A stretch of DNA of 64,000 bases from Coix lacryma-jobi var. lacryma-jobi (GCA_009763385.1 CM019823.1:168794302-168858301); one strand, 5' to 3'. Shown: positions 1 to 11,979, numbered from the stretch's first letter. Notes: generated by a model from the letters alone, not told the origin. Program-made: numbers and translations.

Positions 1-1785
1 ACACTCGACCCACTAAGGTAGTGGAACCTCCAGCCTCCTCCTTGTCCGCCTCCTCCCCCCGGCCCGCCTCCTCCTCCTCCTCGTCCGTCTCCTCAGGCGG
101 CGTTACAGGACTAGGCTCCCTCCTACGGGCCTTCTGTTCTGTTTAGTTACTTACTAATTTGAGCGTGTCTGATTGCTTTAGTCTTACATTTGTTAATAAA
201 AATATGGCATGAAATATAGACCATGTTATTGAAAATAGGGGCGCAGATGATGGCCTCCACAGTATCAGAAACACAACTTCATGCATGGCAGCAGAGGAGC
301 CAGTGTGTGAGACGAGGTCTTACATTTTCCTTTTTTTCTCTCTAGCATACATGTTTCTGTCCATTTCTTTTGCTTTGTCCATTTCTTTTGCTTTTCGGAC
401 GCTTAGGGTGTATCATTATTGTTTGTTTTTTTCTTTACTTTTGCCGAATAAACTTTAGTAGGGGAGAAGCCCCCTGGTTTTACTAGAGAAAAAGTTTATT
501 TCCTGGTGTTTTACTAAAGAGCTTAATTATTTTTTAATCTATCTTACTAAAGTACCATCTTTTTATTTGTTTGCTGTATCAAAAAAACTTCTCCTGCCGA
601 GAGGGTCTTCCTACACACAACAAACTTCACCCACAAAACTGACTTCATAGAAATCAACCATATAGATTATTTCAGAATTCTCTCTCTACTCACTCATATC
701 CGATGAACAAAATTATATGTATGATATTGCTCATCTATGACATCTCCCACTTCCGCGCCGGTTCCTACGCCCTAAAGAATCAATTGTGTTCTATAAGAAT
801 TGGGTGATCGTTCACTGTCAGTGGCCCCGTCTCTCCATGCTCGTGTCGACCAAATTTTTTTCTCATACTCTCTCTCCACGCTCTGTTTGACGGAGTGAGC
901 GAGGACATCAAGGGAGATGTGGCGGCGGGGGACGCCGACCGCGCGGGAGTGGCTGAGGCCATCAAAGGAGACACCACACGCTCTTACCTGGTCATGGGTC
1001 TGAATCTTCTCCGTCGGCAGTGCAGCGGAGCAGGGCCCCGACGGTCGGCATCCTAACTGCGTGAGCGGCGCAACGGCGGCCTCCGTCCCCCGCACTTCTC
1101 CTGGACAGGGCGATTGCGAGCTCCATGAGCGGCGCGAGTAGTTCTGCGGTTGCTGCACCCACGTCGTCGACAACGGTGCAGCAGCCAAGTGGATTTAGTC
1201 AGCACGCTGCAGAATCGAAGGTTTCACGTCTGATTTGTACGGATTAAAACGCCTTGTACCTCAAGCGAACAGAGCATAACAACAAGTACCCACTTTGGTT
1301 TTTTTACAGCATTCTTTGGTTGTTTTTTTAGAAAAATATACTTGTTTAGTTGTTTTTATTATCTTTTAAAAAGCTGTCGTTGCGTTAGCACACATACTAT
1401 GTTAGTTGGTCTTAATTACCGTATCCACCATGTGAATGTGAAGTTACGACCTCAATATATTAGTTACTTTAATTAATTTAATTAATTGGTTTTCTTGTTG
1501 ACCACGTGCCTGAGTCCAGCAGTGATTAGTAAGGCGGTCGAGTCGAGTTGATTCAAGTGATTGAGTGACTGTGTTACACATGTCCGTGTGGTGACTCGGT
1601 GGCCGCGTGACTGAGTGCTTATGTTGTAACGTTAGTCGTTAATAATGCTCAAAGTTCTATTGTAGTATGTAATAAACGAGTTTTGGGTTAGTAGATTATT
1701 TTTGGTTACGAGTTTTGGTCAGTAGATATTTTTGGTTAATTGGCAGGGTGATTCTAACCTACAAAAACAACACATTTTTTTAAGG
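1..1785. other. Unassigned flank left of element 1
   Basis: I see no supported gene here. The first 120 bases are a CT-rich run of CCTCCTCC-type triplets. 130-770 is AT-rich with no recognisable domain in any frame. 780-1190 is GC-rich and carries only a composition-driven minus-strand ORF with no motif I recognise. A stretch near 686-735 (TCATATCCGATGAAC and following bases) resembles 61658-61710, so part of this flank may be a dispersed repeat. This sequence and 16271 onward would have been continuous before element 1 inserted. Confidence 0.5.
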
Positions 1786-2589
1786 TGTTGACGTTGGAAG
1801 TGATCTGAATCACACACCAACGAGACTAGAACACCTGAAGAGTTTGCACATCAACCAAATACAGCAGGGAACTCAACTAAACTGATGAGAACCGATCTAT
1901 CGAACGGTTTAGGGCGATTTAGGGTTTGGATCCCTGTGTTGATAACTCCAGAACTCCTCCCGGGAAGACCCGTCGGGAGAAGCACGTAGAGGTTGCCCTA
2001 GGACCAGCAAGGCCGTCTAGGACGCCGTCGAGCCTCGTCGGAGACACGCCGAACAACAAAGTAGAGAGGAAAAAAGGGTAAATAGATTGGTTTTGATCGA
2101 TTAGGGTTGGATGCCTCAATCGGCCATGATCCTCTCATATATATAGGGGGTTGGTCTTATCCCAATAGGAAACATCTCCAGATACGATCTCCAAGTTTCC
2201 TATCCGGACTCCATTAAAACATGGAATCCAAGAGTCCAATCCGGACTAAACAAAGTAAACCTGATCTCGCCGATCTTTGAATCGACTAAACCGACTCAAT
2301 GGGCTTTTATAGATATTAGCCCAAATTGATCACACCGATCAATAGACCTTCAAACCCTTGCACAATAAAGATCCTCGAATCGGTCCATTCATCATTATTC
2401 CAGGATTTTCGACCAGCACACCTGGTCGAAACAACATAACTGGTCGAAAAACATCAAACAAGCAAGCTCACCTTACCTAGAGCATCCGACCTTCAGATAA
2501 AAGTATCAGAAAATAAATTCGTCTTCAAAATATGAGCCGAATATATCTCCTAACCTTATATTTTCTTATGACACTTTTGAGTGTCAACA
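1786..2589 (-). repeat. Element 1 3' LTR (left copy)
   Basis: This is a direct copy of 15448-16265, with substitutions and small indels scattered along it. It has short terminal inverted repeats, TGTTGAC and GTCAACA. A TATATATA run at 2138-2145 is a plausible core promoter read on the minus strand, and the matching run is at 15810-15817 in the other LTR. The ORF at 1919-2119 is an accident of LTR sequence. Confidence 0.88.
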
Positions 2590-2606
2590 TATGCCTCTCT
2601 GTTTTT
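2590..2606 (-). promoter_or_regulatory. Element 1 polypurine tract (putative)
   Basis: Read on the minus strand this is a purine-rich stretch (AGAGAGG core) directly next to the LTR starting at 2589. That is where the plus-strand primer of an LTR retrotransposon lies. The tract is short and interrupted. Confidence 0.5.
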
Positions 2607-2743
2607 AGGTGATCTTTAGCAGAACCTAAAAACAACCGAATAACAACGATGTCCAACTCATCAGTCATTCAGTCAAGGATAAATATTTCTGATCATTTTT
2701 GTTCTAAGGTCGATACATGTATCGGCCATTGTCTGGAAGGCAC

Positions 2744-4020
2744 TCAGGCTTCTTGCCAAATACTTGGAAAGTATTTTTTCAAATACCTCACGTTTATTGC
2801 TCTGGGAGACTTTCACCTTGCAACGTCTCTAGCATATATGCATTCCCGAATATCACTTTGATCACTTTATAAGGACCTTCCCAACTCGGCGACCACTTGC
2901 CAAATTTATTGCTTCTCGATCCAAGCGGCAAATAGTCTTCCATACTAATTCTCCTACTTGGAACGACTTGCTTCTCACCTTCTTGTTATAGGCTCTGGCA
3001 ACTCGGCGCTTTGTCTTTCTCCATTTCCTTAAGAGCCTTTAACTTTTGTCGATCACTTCATCAATGTTGTCCATCTAGCATCATGATACATAACAGCAGA
3101 TAGATCACTTTGCTTAGCCAGCCTATATGCATCCAGATTTACCTCGACAGGCAACACTGCTTCTTGGGCATATACCAGCTCGAAAGGAGTGACTTTTGTA
3201 GCGCCATGCCTTGATATACGATGGGCCCATAGAGCCTCAGATAAGACCTCATGCCACCTTCTTGGGTTATCCTCAATTTTCTTTTTGATAAGCTTGATCA
3301 AGTTTTGTTACTAGACTCAGCTTGACCATTGGCTTGAGCATAGTATGGAGATGAATTGAGCATCTTTATTTATATAATTCGGCAAAATCTCGTACCTCCT
3401 TAGAGATAAAAGATGTTCCTTGATCCGTAGTTAATGTTTGAGGTATGTCGAATCTATGTATAATATGCTCAGTAATAAACTCATTACCTCCTTGTGTGTC
3501 ATATTCTTTAAAGGCACCGCTTCAGTCCACTTAGTGAAGTAATATGTTGTGACCAGAACAAAACGATGTCCCTTTAAAGATGGGGGATGAATTTGGCAAT
3601 GATGAAGTCTAACCCCCAACCACGAAAAGGCACGGTTTGATGATAGGATGAAGCATAGCAGCAAGTGCAAGTTGTATATTTCCAAAAACCGTTGACATTC
3701 TTCACACCATTTGTAGTAACGAAAACAATTGGCTATCATCGTGGGCCAATAAAATCCAGCTCTGCGTAATAGCCACTTTATTTTGGGGGCCGATTGATGC
3801 GTACCACAAATACCTTCATGGACTTCTCCCATAGCCACCTTTGCTTGATCAGATCCCAAACACTTAAGCAACAAGTCTTCGGCGGTTCTTCGGTAAAGTT
3901 CACCATTGTGCAGCACATATTTGAATGCACTCCGCCTAAACTTTGATCAACTCTAGTATTCGGGTTACTAAGATATTTTAGCAGGGGATCCTCCAATCTT
4001 CCAAATGGGTCCACTTCCAT
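2744..4020 (-). pseudogene. Element 1 integrase, C-terminal part of pol, broken
   Basis: Integrase inserts the reverse-transcribed DNA into the host chromosome. Reading down the minus strand, the zinc-finger region carries GFYWPT followed by CEEC near 3700-3760. The core region has YFTKWTEAV near 3515, and the segment ending near 3053 carries FELVYAQEAVLPVE. The C-terminal part is in a different frame, with WEGPYKVIKV near 2890 and a final stop at 2744-2746. The domain is split over at least three frames, so it is dead as drawn. It follows the second RNase H directly, as in other Ty3/gypsy elements, and ends about 140 bp before the polypurine tract. Confidence 0.8.
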
Positions 4021-4171
4021 TACAATTTGACTTGAGCCGATTTAAAAGTTCCTCGGATAAAACTCACTGAATCAGTCGTTCCAAGATCGACCAGGTCAAT
4101 CGGACGAATAAAAAGATCTGACTTGCTACCAACCTGGTCGGCCAAGGTATCTACCCAAGTATGCTTAAAAT

Positions 4172-4690
4172 TTACCTGGTCTCCAGAGCAAGTCGATCGA
4201 ATTGTTCGAAAACGTTCTGGTCGACCACATGAGCCGACAAAACTTCTTCATGCTGATGCATCGGCTTTATGTGAAAATTATGTCTACCAATATTATAGCC
4301 GGATGCTTGTTGAGCTAACATATTAGCTTTATAATTTTCGTGCCTCGGTATATGCCGAATTTGGAATTCGGGAAAATGAGCAATAATATCAAGGCACCTT
4401 ATCAAGGTGAACATTCAACGATCCTTTTGACATTGAAATTCACCAGCAACTTGTTGCACTACTAGTAAGAATCGCCATAAGCCTCAACATGTTTAATATT
4501 TCATGGAATACAATATTTCTAAAACCGAATAACAGAGCTTCATATTCGGCTTGATTATTAGTGCAAAAGTAATCTAATCGGCTTAGCATTTCAAATTCAG
4601 CACCATTAGGAAATAAATAACCACACCCAACACCTTGACCTTCTTTACAAGCCGATCCATCAAAATAAGTTTCCATGGTGTAAAAGTAAG
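4172..4690 (-). pseudogene. Element 1 second (archaeal-type) RNase H domain
   Basis: This domain would degrade RNA in RNA-DNA hybrids. It carries YFDGSACKEG near its start (about 4640-4670), then TNNQAEYEALLFG near 4530, and ends with IPRHENYKANMLA near 4330. These are the hallmarks of the additional RNase H found between the normal RNase H and integrase in Tat-lineage elements. A frameshift near 4440 separates the two halves. Matching domains occur in elements 3 and 5. Confidence 0.75.
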
Positions 4691-4856
4691 ATAACCGATC
4701 TCATCTTCTAAACTAACACTATGCTCAACAATGAAATCAGCAAGAACTTGACCTTTTAATGTTTTCAATGGCTCATAAGTCAAGTCATACTCAATCAATG
4801 CGTACGCCATTTGCCAATCCTTCCTCTAAGGATTGGCCGATATAACATGTGCTTAA

Positions 4857-6320
4857 TTACATCGCCTGGCATGCAACAACACATGTACTAGACAGTAAAT
4901 AATGCCTCATTTTAGCACAAGCATAGTACAATGATAAGCATAATTTCTCAATATGGGCGTACCTTGTCTCGGGATCAAGAAGACGACAACCAATATAAGC
5001 AATCACATATTTCTTGCCTTTGTCTTCTTGCGTTAAAACAACTCCAATATCCTTTTCTTCGGCAACCATATACAATCTGAAAGGAACTCCTCTCTTATGC
5101 GCTCAAAGAACTGGTGGAGATGACAAATATTCCTTTATCTTCTCAAATGCTTCTTGTTGTTCTGCCCCCCAAGCAAACTCAGATTCATCCTTCAACTTTA
5201 GTATTGGGGTAAAAGGAATAATTTTCCCGGACAAGTTCGCAATAAACCTCCTCATGTAATTCACTTTTCCCAAGAACTTTTGTAAGTCCTTTTGCATGTA
5301 GGTGCTTGAAATTTCTTGATCTTCTCTATCCTCTTAGGATCAATTTCTATGCCCTTGTCATGAATAATAAATGAATAATAAACCCTAAGAACTTTCCGGT
5401 CGATACACCAAAAGCACATTTCATTGAGTTCATTTTCAAACCATAGCGGCGCATTCTCTCGAATGCCAAACGCAAATCGGCTAAGTGAGACACATGAGCA
5501 TCCGATTTGACTACAATATCATCAATATATACTTCCATAATTATACCAATTAAATCATGAAAAATCAGATTCATAGCACGTTGATAGGTAGCGCCCGCAT
5601 TCTTTAAACCAAATGTCATTACAACCCCTCAAAGAGACCAACAAATCCAAGACAAATAAAGGCCATTTTAGACATAGCCTCTTCGGCCATAAATATCTGA
5701 TTGTAACCAGCGTTGCCATCAAGAAACTGACAACCTGGTGTCCTGAAGCATCGTTGATCAACATATCGGCTATAGGCATAGGATACTCATCTTTGGGAGT
5801 GACCCTGTTTAAATCTCTAAAATCAATACATACCCTGATCTTTCCAGTGTCCTTCTTCTCGACAGGTACGATATAGAGACCCACTCCGCATATCTGCATG
5901 GCTGGATAAATCCCGCTTGCAATAACCGATTAATTTCCTCCTTAATCCGGTCATATATTGTAGAATTAAAACGGCGAGGTGCTGCTTGAAAGGCCTGAAC
6001 CCAGGTTTAATAGGAAGCCGATGTTCAACAAGCTCTCGACTTAATCTAGGCATCTCCGTATAATTCCATGTAAAGCAATTAACATAATTCTTCAAAAGCA
6101 CAATTAATTTTAATTTATAATCGGCTTCAAGATTCTGATTCACAAAGGTCGGCCTAGGCACAGAACCATCCCCAATATCAACTTGTTCTAAAAGGTCGGC
6201 CGACGTGAAACCTTGACCCAACTTATTGAGCTCATCAAAGTCATCAATAGCTTCACAAGCATCGGTCTTACAAGTCCAATATTGTTCAACACGATGTTTT
6301 AACCCAACCAACATTAGCAT
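4857..6320 (-). pseudogene. Element 1 reverse transcriptase and RNase H
   Basis: This is the polymerase core of pol. On the minus strand the order is KIRVCIDFRDLN and PKDEYPMP near 5780-5840, MTFGLKNAGATYQR near 5600, the catalytic box VYIDDIVVKS near 5530, then FLGKVNYMRRFI near 5270. The first RNase H follows, with DPETRYAHIEKLCLSL near 4950. Frame changes occur near 5600, 5340 and 5090. YIDD and the surrounding motifs are intact, but the reading frame is not. The region just upstream (5900-6480) is the linker from protease to reverse transcriptase. Confidence 0.85.
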
Positions 6321-6481
6321 CCATTAGATTACATGATAATGTTGAACCGATTGTCAATCTTCTTTAAAGACACTGGTACAAAACCTTCCTTAGTAACACT
6401 AACAAACTGGAAATCGGAAAGGTCCCGACTAGATAAACAAGCAATAGTATCATGCCCCCCGAAAAGGAGCATCGGCCGTAG

Positions 6482-6699
6482 CTACGTAGGCTGATGAATC
6501 TGAGTGCACAACTTCGACATCGTCACCCACCCAATGAGAAACTGATGTAGACTAGAAGGAATACACTGAATAGCATGAATCCAATCTCGACCAAGTATAA
6601 GGTTGTAACTAACTTGTATGTCGGCGACGAAGAAAGCAGTAGCCAAAGTCTTGCTCCCAATGGTAAGCTCCATGGACGCAACTCCTTTGGCTGGGATAG
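6482..6699 (-). pseudogene. Element 1 protease, 3' half (split by element 2)
   Basis: On the minus strand this encodes a segment with ATAFFVADIQ and YNLILGRDWIH. That is the C-terminal half of a retropepsin, the aspartic protease that processes Gag-Pol. The coding sequence stops abruptly at 6700, where the LTR of element 2 begins. Its missing N-terminal half, with the active-site region, resumes beyond element 2 at 11611. Confidence 0.78.
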
Positions 6700-7501
6700 T
6701 GATGAGGGACGGCCCGATCTTCCGAGAGGTAGCGATAGGTTCGATTGGTGGAGAACTCGACGTTGGCGATCCAGCTTCAAATCAAACACGATTCGAACCC
6801 TGCAACCGTTACACCACTGCTCTGTTTGTTATCAACCAAGCACAACTTGATTGACCTCGCCAAGAAGGCTATTCCTGCAAGCGAATCGAAGAACACAAGT
6901 AAGAAGGTAAAAACACGCAATCTGAAATTGCAAATATGAATCTCACGAATTTATATGGAGGGTTCAAGAACTTGATTCCAAAGGACTAATCGACACAGTG
7001 GAGGAGATCAAGAATGGGGGCCCTGGATCACTGTAAAAGGATTCGACACCACAGTTACAATGAACGATTCAGTTCATCGATGGAAAACTAAACTCTAAAC
7101 AAAACCCAAGACCTAACGATGACGACGACAACTAATTATAGGGTTTAGGACGTCATCTACGCTGGACGCGCCCCTAATGGGCTCTAAGACGATACACGGC
7201 CCAACGGACCAAAATACGGTGACGCAGCACCCTGGCAGATTCTGGACGCTGACTTGTTTCGACGATTCCCGTTGACTCCGATGTATTTTGACGTGATTCC
7301 AAAGCCATTGGTTAGCTTATGAAATTATCTTTCCAAGCATATCTAGTTCGTCGAAAACGGAGTCCGTATGCGTCCGGGGCGTTGATTTTACCCGGGACTG
7401 CTCCTAAATTCCGAGGGTGACGAGGTAGCTGAGTTGGAGACGGATTGCAACTTGGAGAAGACCATGGCGTCGGTGAGTCCAGCGTGGCGATGTCCTCATC
7501 A
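6700..7501 (-). repeat. Element 2 3' LTR
   Basis: About 802 bp, matching 10808-11610 closely with scattered substitutions and rare indels. It starts TGATGAGGGAC and ends GTCCTCATCA. The protease ORF of element 2 reads about 190 bp into it. Confidence 0.92.
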
Positions 7502-8223
7502 TCCTCCCCTTCTTGAATTGGAGTCGCCATCGACTCCATCTTGGCGATGTCCTCATCATCCCCTCCTTCTATAATTGGAGTCGTCCGCGGCTCCATGTCA
7601 TCTCCAAGCTCCTGCAAAAGGTTAGTGACCGCACAATGCGAAACACAAGGTATAGAATCATGTGCAGCAATACTAACATGTCGACAAAGCATAGTATAAC
7701 AAGGAGCATCATTATTATCACATAACGCAGCAGCAGAAGAAGTTGTAGCAAGAAAAGCACCTCCTTTTAACTTAATCTCATTATTGTTAGCAATGTCTGT
7801 TGGAGGTTTATTTTTAGTTTTAATCTCTTTAGCATGTTTAATAATATCCGTAGGAGATAAAGGCAGCAAAGTAATTTTCTTGTCCTTATGTATGATAGTG
7901 TATGTATTAGTTCTACCATGGTGTAAAACATCATTATCAAATTCCCATGGGCGATCTAACAAAATGGAACAAGCTTGCATAGGGACAACATCAAAATCAA
8001 CAGTATCATGATAAGAGCCTGTGAAAAAGCTAATGCGTGCTGATTTAGTTACCTTAGTCATACTATTATTATTGAACCATTGAAGTTTATACGGATATGA
8101 ATGTTGTCGTGTGGTCAAGCCAAGCTTCTCAACCAAATCTGAACTCACCAAGTTGTTGCAACTCCCGCTATCAATGATGGTGAGAACACGACAACCCTGC
8201 ATAATGAGATACATGTGGAACAA
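7312..8223 (-). CDS. Element 2 aspartic protease domain with long acidic tail
   Basis: A 303-residue open frame carries a retropepsin-like domain. TIIDSGSCNNLVSSDL holds the catalytic DSG, and SILLDRPWEFD lies about 80 residues later. The C-terminal part is unusual. Two similar acidic repeats (around EGGDDEDIA and EGEDDEDIA) are encoded just before the LTR, and the frame then runs on into the 3' LTR for about 190 bp. The polypurine tract therefore lies inside coding sequence. It follows gag on the same strand with a short gap. No reverse transcriptase follows. The exact N-terminus is uncertain because gag and protease may have been one frame before decay. Confidence 0.72.
   Translation of the reverse strand: MFHMYLIMQGCRVLTIIDSGSCNNLVSSDLVEKLGLTTRQHSYPYKLQWFNNNSMTKVTKSARISFFTGSYHDTVDFDVVPMQACSILLDRPWEFDNDVLHHGRTNTYTIIHKDKKITLLPLSPTDIIKHAKEIKTKNKPPTDIANNNEIKLKGGAFLATTSSAAALCDNNDAPCYTMLCRHVSIAAHDSIPCVSHCAVTNLLQELGDDMEPRTTPIIEGGDDEDIAKMESMATPIQEGEDDEDIATLDSPTPWSSPSCNPSPTQLPRHPRNLGAVPGKINAPDAYGLRFRRTRYAWKDNFIS
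7502..7514 (-). promoter_or_regulatory. Element 2 polypurine tract
   Basis: Read on the minus strand this is AAGAAGGGGAGGA, directly next to the LTR start at 7501. It is a good match in kind and position to a plus-strand primer. A second purine-rich copy lies at about 7557-7570, in a tandem duplication of about 60 bp. Confidence 0.75.
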
Positions 8224-8279
8224 TTGTGGCGTTGGATCTTCATCTCTTCTTCTTCATGTCCCACACGTGTACTCAACAC

Positions 8280-9495
8280 TCACTGCACAAGAAGACTAAG
8301 ATAGTCCGCAGCAGTAGCCACAGAGTCAATGGTGATGGTCTCCCTGTCTTGATCGTCCTCGGTAGAATCTGCAGCAATGTTAGCAACAAGAGCTAAATCA
8401 TCTTCAATATCACTAGAACTTACATATTCATCCTCGGTAGCAATGAAAGCGCGACGACTGGGGCAATCCTTCATGACATGTCCCATGCCTTTGCATCGGT
8501 GGCAAATGATTGTAGAGCTGGACGAGGAAGATCTAGTAGAAGCACCCGAAGTAGCTCCTTTCTTGAATTGTGGAATCTGCACATTAGACAATTTACTTAC
8601 CCCTGAAGGTGTAGATGGCTGTGGTGCTGCTGGAAGCGTGGGCGTCTCCGGCTCGGTACGTTGTGAAAAGGCCTCCCATTGTTATACCTGAAAGGTTGGT
8701 GTTGTTTGCGTCCCTGTACTTCTCGTTCAGCTTTAAGAGCAAGATGATATAATTGGCTGAACCTAGTCCAATCTTTGTAATCAAGAATATCCTGGATATC
8801 ACGATTTAAACCACCAAAGAATCTAGCACTAGCATCATCATCATCTTCATGTATACCACAACGTGCTAAACCAATAAGCAATTCTTGATAATATGCCTCT
8901 ACTCCTTTATCACCTTGTTTTAAAGTTTGTAGTTTCAAACGTAGATCACGTTGGTAATAAGGAGGGACAAAACGAGATTTCATGCGTTGCTTTAAAGCAT
9001 TCCAAGTTTGAGGCCACAACAGCAACATTATTAGCATTGCAAAGATCACTCCACTAGAATAAAACAAAATTAGTAAACTCTCTAGTAGCAAATCTAACTC
9101 TATGCTCCGCAGGAACATTATGAGAATCAAATTTTTGTTGAACAGCAAGTTTCAATCTAAATATGTCTCTGGATCCATATTACCAGCAAAGGAAGGTAGG
9201 CTAAATTTAATTTTAGCAAAATGATCATTATTATGATTATTACCTCCCATACCGCGACGATTGAAGTTGAGGCGGCGACGGGGACCAGCATCAGCATCCG
9301 CATCGTCATCACCAAAAGCATCTGCATCTTCGTCATCACTATGAGGTTGATGGCGTTGTTCAAGCTGTCAATGCGGTTGACCAGATTGTTCACGTTGCGC
9401 GTCAGCTCGGTCATGAGATTGCGTTGTTCATTCATGAATGTTGTAAGCTCGCCTTTGGGCACACACTCATTGAAGTCCGTCGGAATTCCTGCCAT
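8280..9495 (-). pseudogene. Element 2 gag with one zinc knuckle, frameshifted
   Basis: Gag forms the virus-like particle and binds the element RNA. The likely start is the ATG at 9493-9495 (MAGIPTDFNE). After a frame change, a Gag capsid-like domain runs from about 9100 to 8650, with FVPPYYQRDLRLKLQ and RFFGGLNRDIQDIL. A CCHC zinc knuckle, CHRCKGMGHVMKDC, is encoded near 8460-8510. At least two frame changes interrupt the gene, so this copy would not give a full-length protein. The protease frame follows on the same strand. Confidence 0.8.
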
Positions 9496-10789
9496 TGTTA
9501 GAAGATAGAAAAAGACAACAGCAAAGTATTACCCCTATCAACTAAAAGGAACCAAGTGGTGGTGGTGGTGAAAGTGGAATACAAAATCACAAGCGGCTTA
9601 CCACCGTCTTGCTTGTATTCTTACAGAGCCAACAAGATCAAACCAATGTGACAAAGCAATCTGTGAACTTGTGCTGACGGAAGTATATGTGGAGCTATAG
9701 GTAGGCAAATATGACAACAAGGATTAGCAATTAACGAATACAGATTAGCAAAGTTCAATAAGTATCCAAAGCACAAGTCACAATTGCTGGCTAAGACATG
9801 TGTAGACGAAGCGCAACAAGATGAAACAAGAACGATGGAAAGAACTCACAGAACAAGTAAGGAATCTGAATTTTTCTTTTCCTGAATTTTCCCTTGATTT
9901 TCCAAAAAGGTACTAGTAGGAATTAAACTTTTTTATTTTTTCACTTTTTTATATATTTTTCCATGAACAAGGATCACAAAAGATGTAACCACAAAAATTG
10001 GCACCTACAACTGAGGTGGGATGTGGTCTATAGAAAATCAGCAAGTTCTCTGAAAAGCGTGCTGAAACCTTTTCAATTTTTTTCTTTATTTTCCCGAATG
10101 TTTTTGGCAATTTGAGGGGACCAAAGAGGGCGAAGCCTAGTTTGGGTCGGCTCCAAACGGTGTCAAGAATCTGCACAAAAAATTTTCAGATTTTCTGACA
10201 AACGAGCGAAAAGTTATGCCTGTTTTAGTGAAGGTGATCTCTAGTTATGTTTTCCGAAAGGCACAACACGAAAACAGGAGTTAGGGCAACTCGGCAGCGG
10301 CAGTTAGGGCAAAGCGACCGTAAACTCCAACACCGATCACAAGAGCAAACGTCCTTGTGACTTAACAACAGTAGGTAGATGCCAGATGATGTAAGGAGGG
10401 TTGCGATGCAGGCAAAAATTAGAGTGGTTGGCAACCTATCTAGGGTTTGCGCGGCGGCGAGAATTTACACAAGGCGGCTAGCGGGGCAAGTCGAGTAAAG
10501 TGGTGGCTTCGACTTGTTGTTTAGGAACGGTGGATGGGATAGCGGCGGAAACAAAAAAAAATAGCAACGGGCACGTTGAACTACGACGACGAACACAACC
10601 TAAACCAGCAACAACAAGACTCGACCACGGACACAAACTCAACAAAGCGAATCTGAAACGAAATTGCAAAGGCACAAAAGACGATAGGACAGCGGAAATT
10701 GAAATAAATTTTTATGGCTTTTTGTGGACTCTAGGGAAAGAACAGATATGAATCTAAGGGCAAACGAGATTATACCTCGCGGGAAACCT
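9496..10789. other. Element 2 untranslated leader
   Basis: About 1.3 kb between gag and the primer-binding site has no recognisable domain. Short ORFs on both strands carry no motif I recognise. The position fits the 5' untranslated and packaging region of the element. Confidence 0.5.
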
Positions 10790-10805
10790 GAAATATCCGA
10801 TACCA
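10790..10805 (-). promoter_or_regulatory. Element 2 primer-binding site
   Basis: On the minus strand the sequence two bases inside the 5' LTR reads TGGTATCGGATATTTC. TGGTATC followed by a purine and G is the usual complement of the 3' end of initiator methionine tRNA in plant retroelements. This copy departs from the consensus beyond the first nine bases. Confidence 0.7.
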
Positions 10806-10807
10806 AT

Positions 10808-11610
10808 TGATGAGGGACGGCCCGATCTTCCGAGAGGTAGCGATAGGTTCGATTGGTGGAGAACTCGACGTTGGCGATCCGGCTTCAAATCAGACATGAT
10901 TCGAACCCTGCAACCGTTACACCACTGCTCTGTTTGTTATCAACCAAGCACAACTTGATTGACCTTGCCAAGAAGGCTATTCCTGCAAGCGAATCGAAGA
11001 ACACAAGCAAGAAGGTAAAAACACGCAATCTGAAATTGCAAATATGAATCTCACGAATTTATATGGAGGGTTCAAGAACTCGATTCCAAAGGACTAATCG
11101 ACACAGTGGAGGAGATCAAGAATGGGGCCCTGGATCACTGTAAAAGGATTCGACACCACAGTTACAATGAACGATTCAGTTCATCGATGGAAAACTAAAC
11201 TCTAAACAAAACCCAAGACCTAACGACGACGACGACAGCTAATTATAGGGTTTAGGACGTCATCTACGCTGGACGCGCCCCCTAAAGGGCTCTAAGACGA
11301 TACACGGCCCAACGGACCAAAATACGGTGACGCAGCACCCTGGCAGATTCTGGACGCTGACTTGTTTTGACGATTCCCGTTGACTCCGAATGTATTTTGA
11401 CGTGATTCCAAAGCCATTGGTTAGCTTATCAAATTATCTTTCCAAGCATATCTAGTTTGTCAAAAATGGAGTCCGTATGCGTCCGAGGTGTTGATTTTAC
11501 CCAGGACTGCTCCTAAATTCCGAGGGTGACGAGGTAGTTGAGTTGGAGACGGATTGCAACTTGGAGAAGACCATGGCGTCAGTGAGTCCAGCGTGGTGAT
11601 GTCCTCATCA
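10808..11610 (-). repeat. Element 2 5' LTR
   Basis: About 803 bp, paired with 6700-7501. The two copies share the same ends and differ by scattered substitutions and rare indels. Confidence 0.92.
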
Positions 11611-11979
11611 GGTAGGATCTCCTCCTCCGACTCCAGTGTAGTCATATTGGTCTTGATTAGCTCTTCATGAGTACCACCAAGCTTTTGATAAAGCGAGTAT
11701 GGCATCAGATTCATGATTGCCCGCTGTCCACCACAATCCTGTGAACCGGTGTGCCATTGAATGGCCTTTTACATGTAACGACTTGAGATATTGACAGAAT
11801 CCTCTTTCTGAATACAACAGTCTGTAGTGAGTTTGCATGATTGACATCCTCTTTGACTGGTCATATTCGAACATTGGATTCATGACCCAACGCGTATTAT
11901 TCACAAAGCTCTGGATGTCCTTCACCTCTGTTGTAGTACGAGTTCCAAAAAGTCCCCACTTCAAACTCAATCCGATCAT
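11611..11979 (-). pseudogene. Element 1 protease, 5' half
   Basis: On the minus strand, after a segment ending CQYLKSLHVKG, a frame shift leads to PVHRIVVDSG and then MNLMPYSLYQKLGG. This is the active-site half of a Ty3/gypsy retropepsin, with the catalytic DSG near 11720-11730. It continues across element 2 into 6482-6699. The upstream linker from gag (12000-13270) has low-complexity Pro/Ser/Glu-rich frames and no further domain I recognise. Confidence 0.75.

Larger units (their letters stand above)
6700..11610 (-). mobile_element. Element 2: nested non-autonomous Ty3/gypsy element (gag-protease only)
   Basis: Direct repeats 6700-7501 and 10808-11610 begin TGATGAGG and end CCTCATCA, giving perfect terminal inverted repeats. 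The flanks GATAG (6695-6699) and GGTAG (11611-11615) agree at four of five bases. Element 1 protease sequence resumes on the far side, which shows that element 2 inserted into element 1. Between the LTRs there is gag and a protease but no reverse transcriptase, RNase H or integrase, so it would need enzymes supplied in trans. The total length is 4.9 kb. The copy has internal frameshifts. Confidence 0.9.

Noticed and set aside
772..1188. Minus-strand ORF of 138 codons
   Set aside because: No recognisable motif, high GC, no start or splice context that favours it. It overlaps other frames of equal quality.
9949..10751. Short ORFs in the leader of element 2
   Set aside because: No domain, both strands equally open, and the position matches an untranslated leader.
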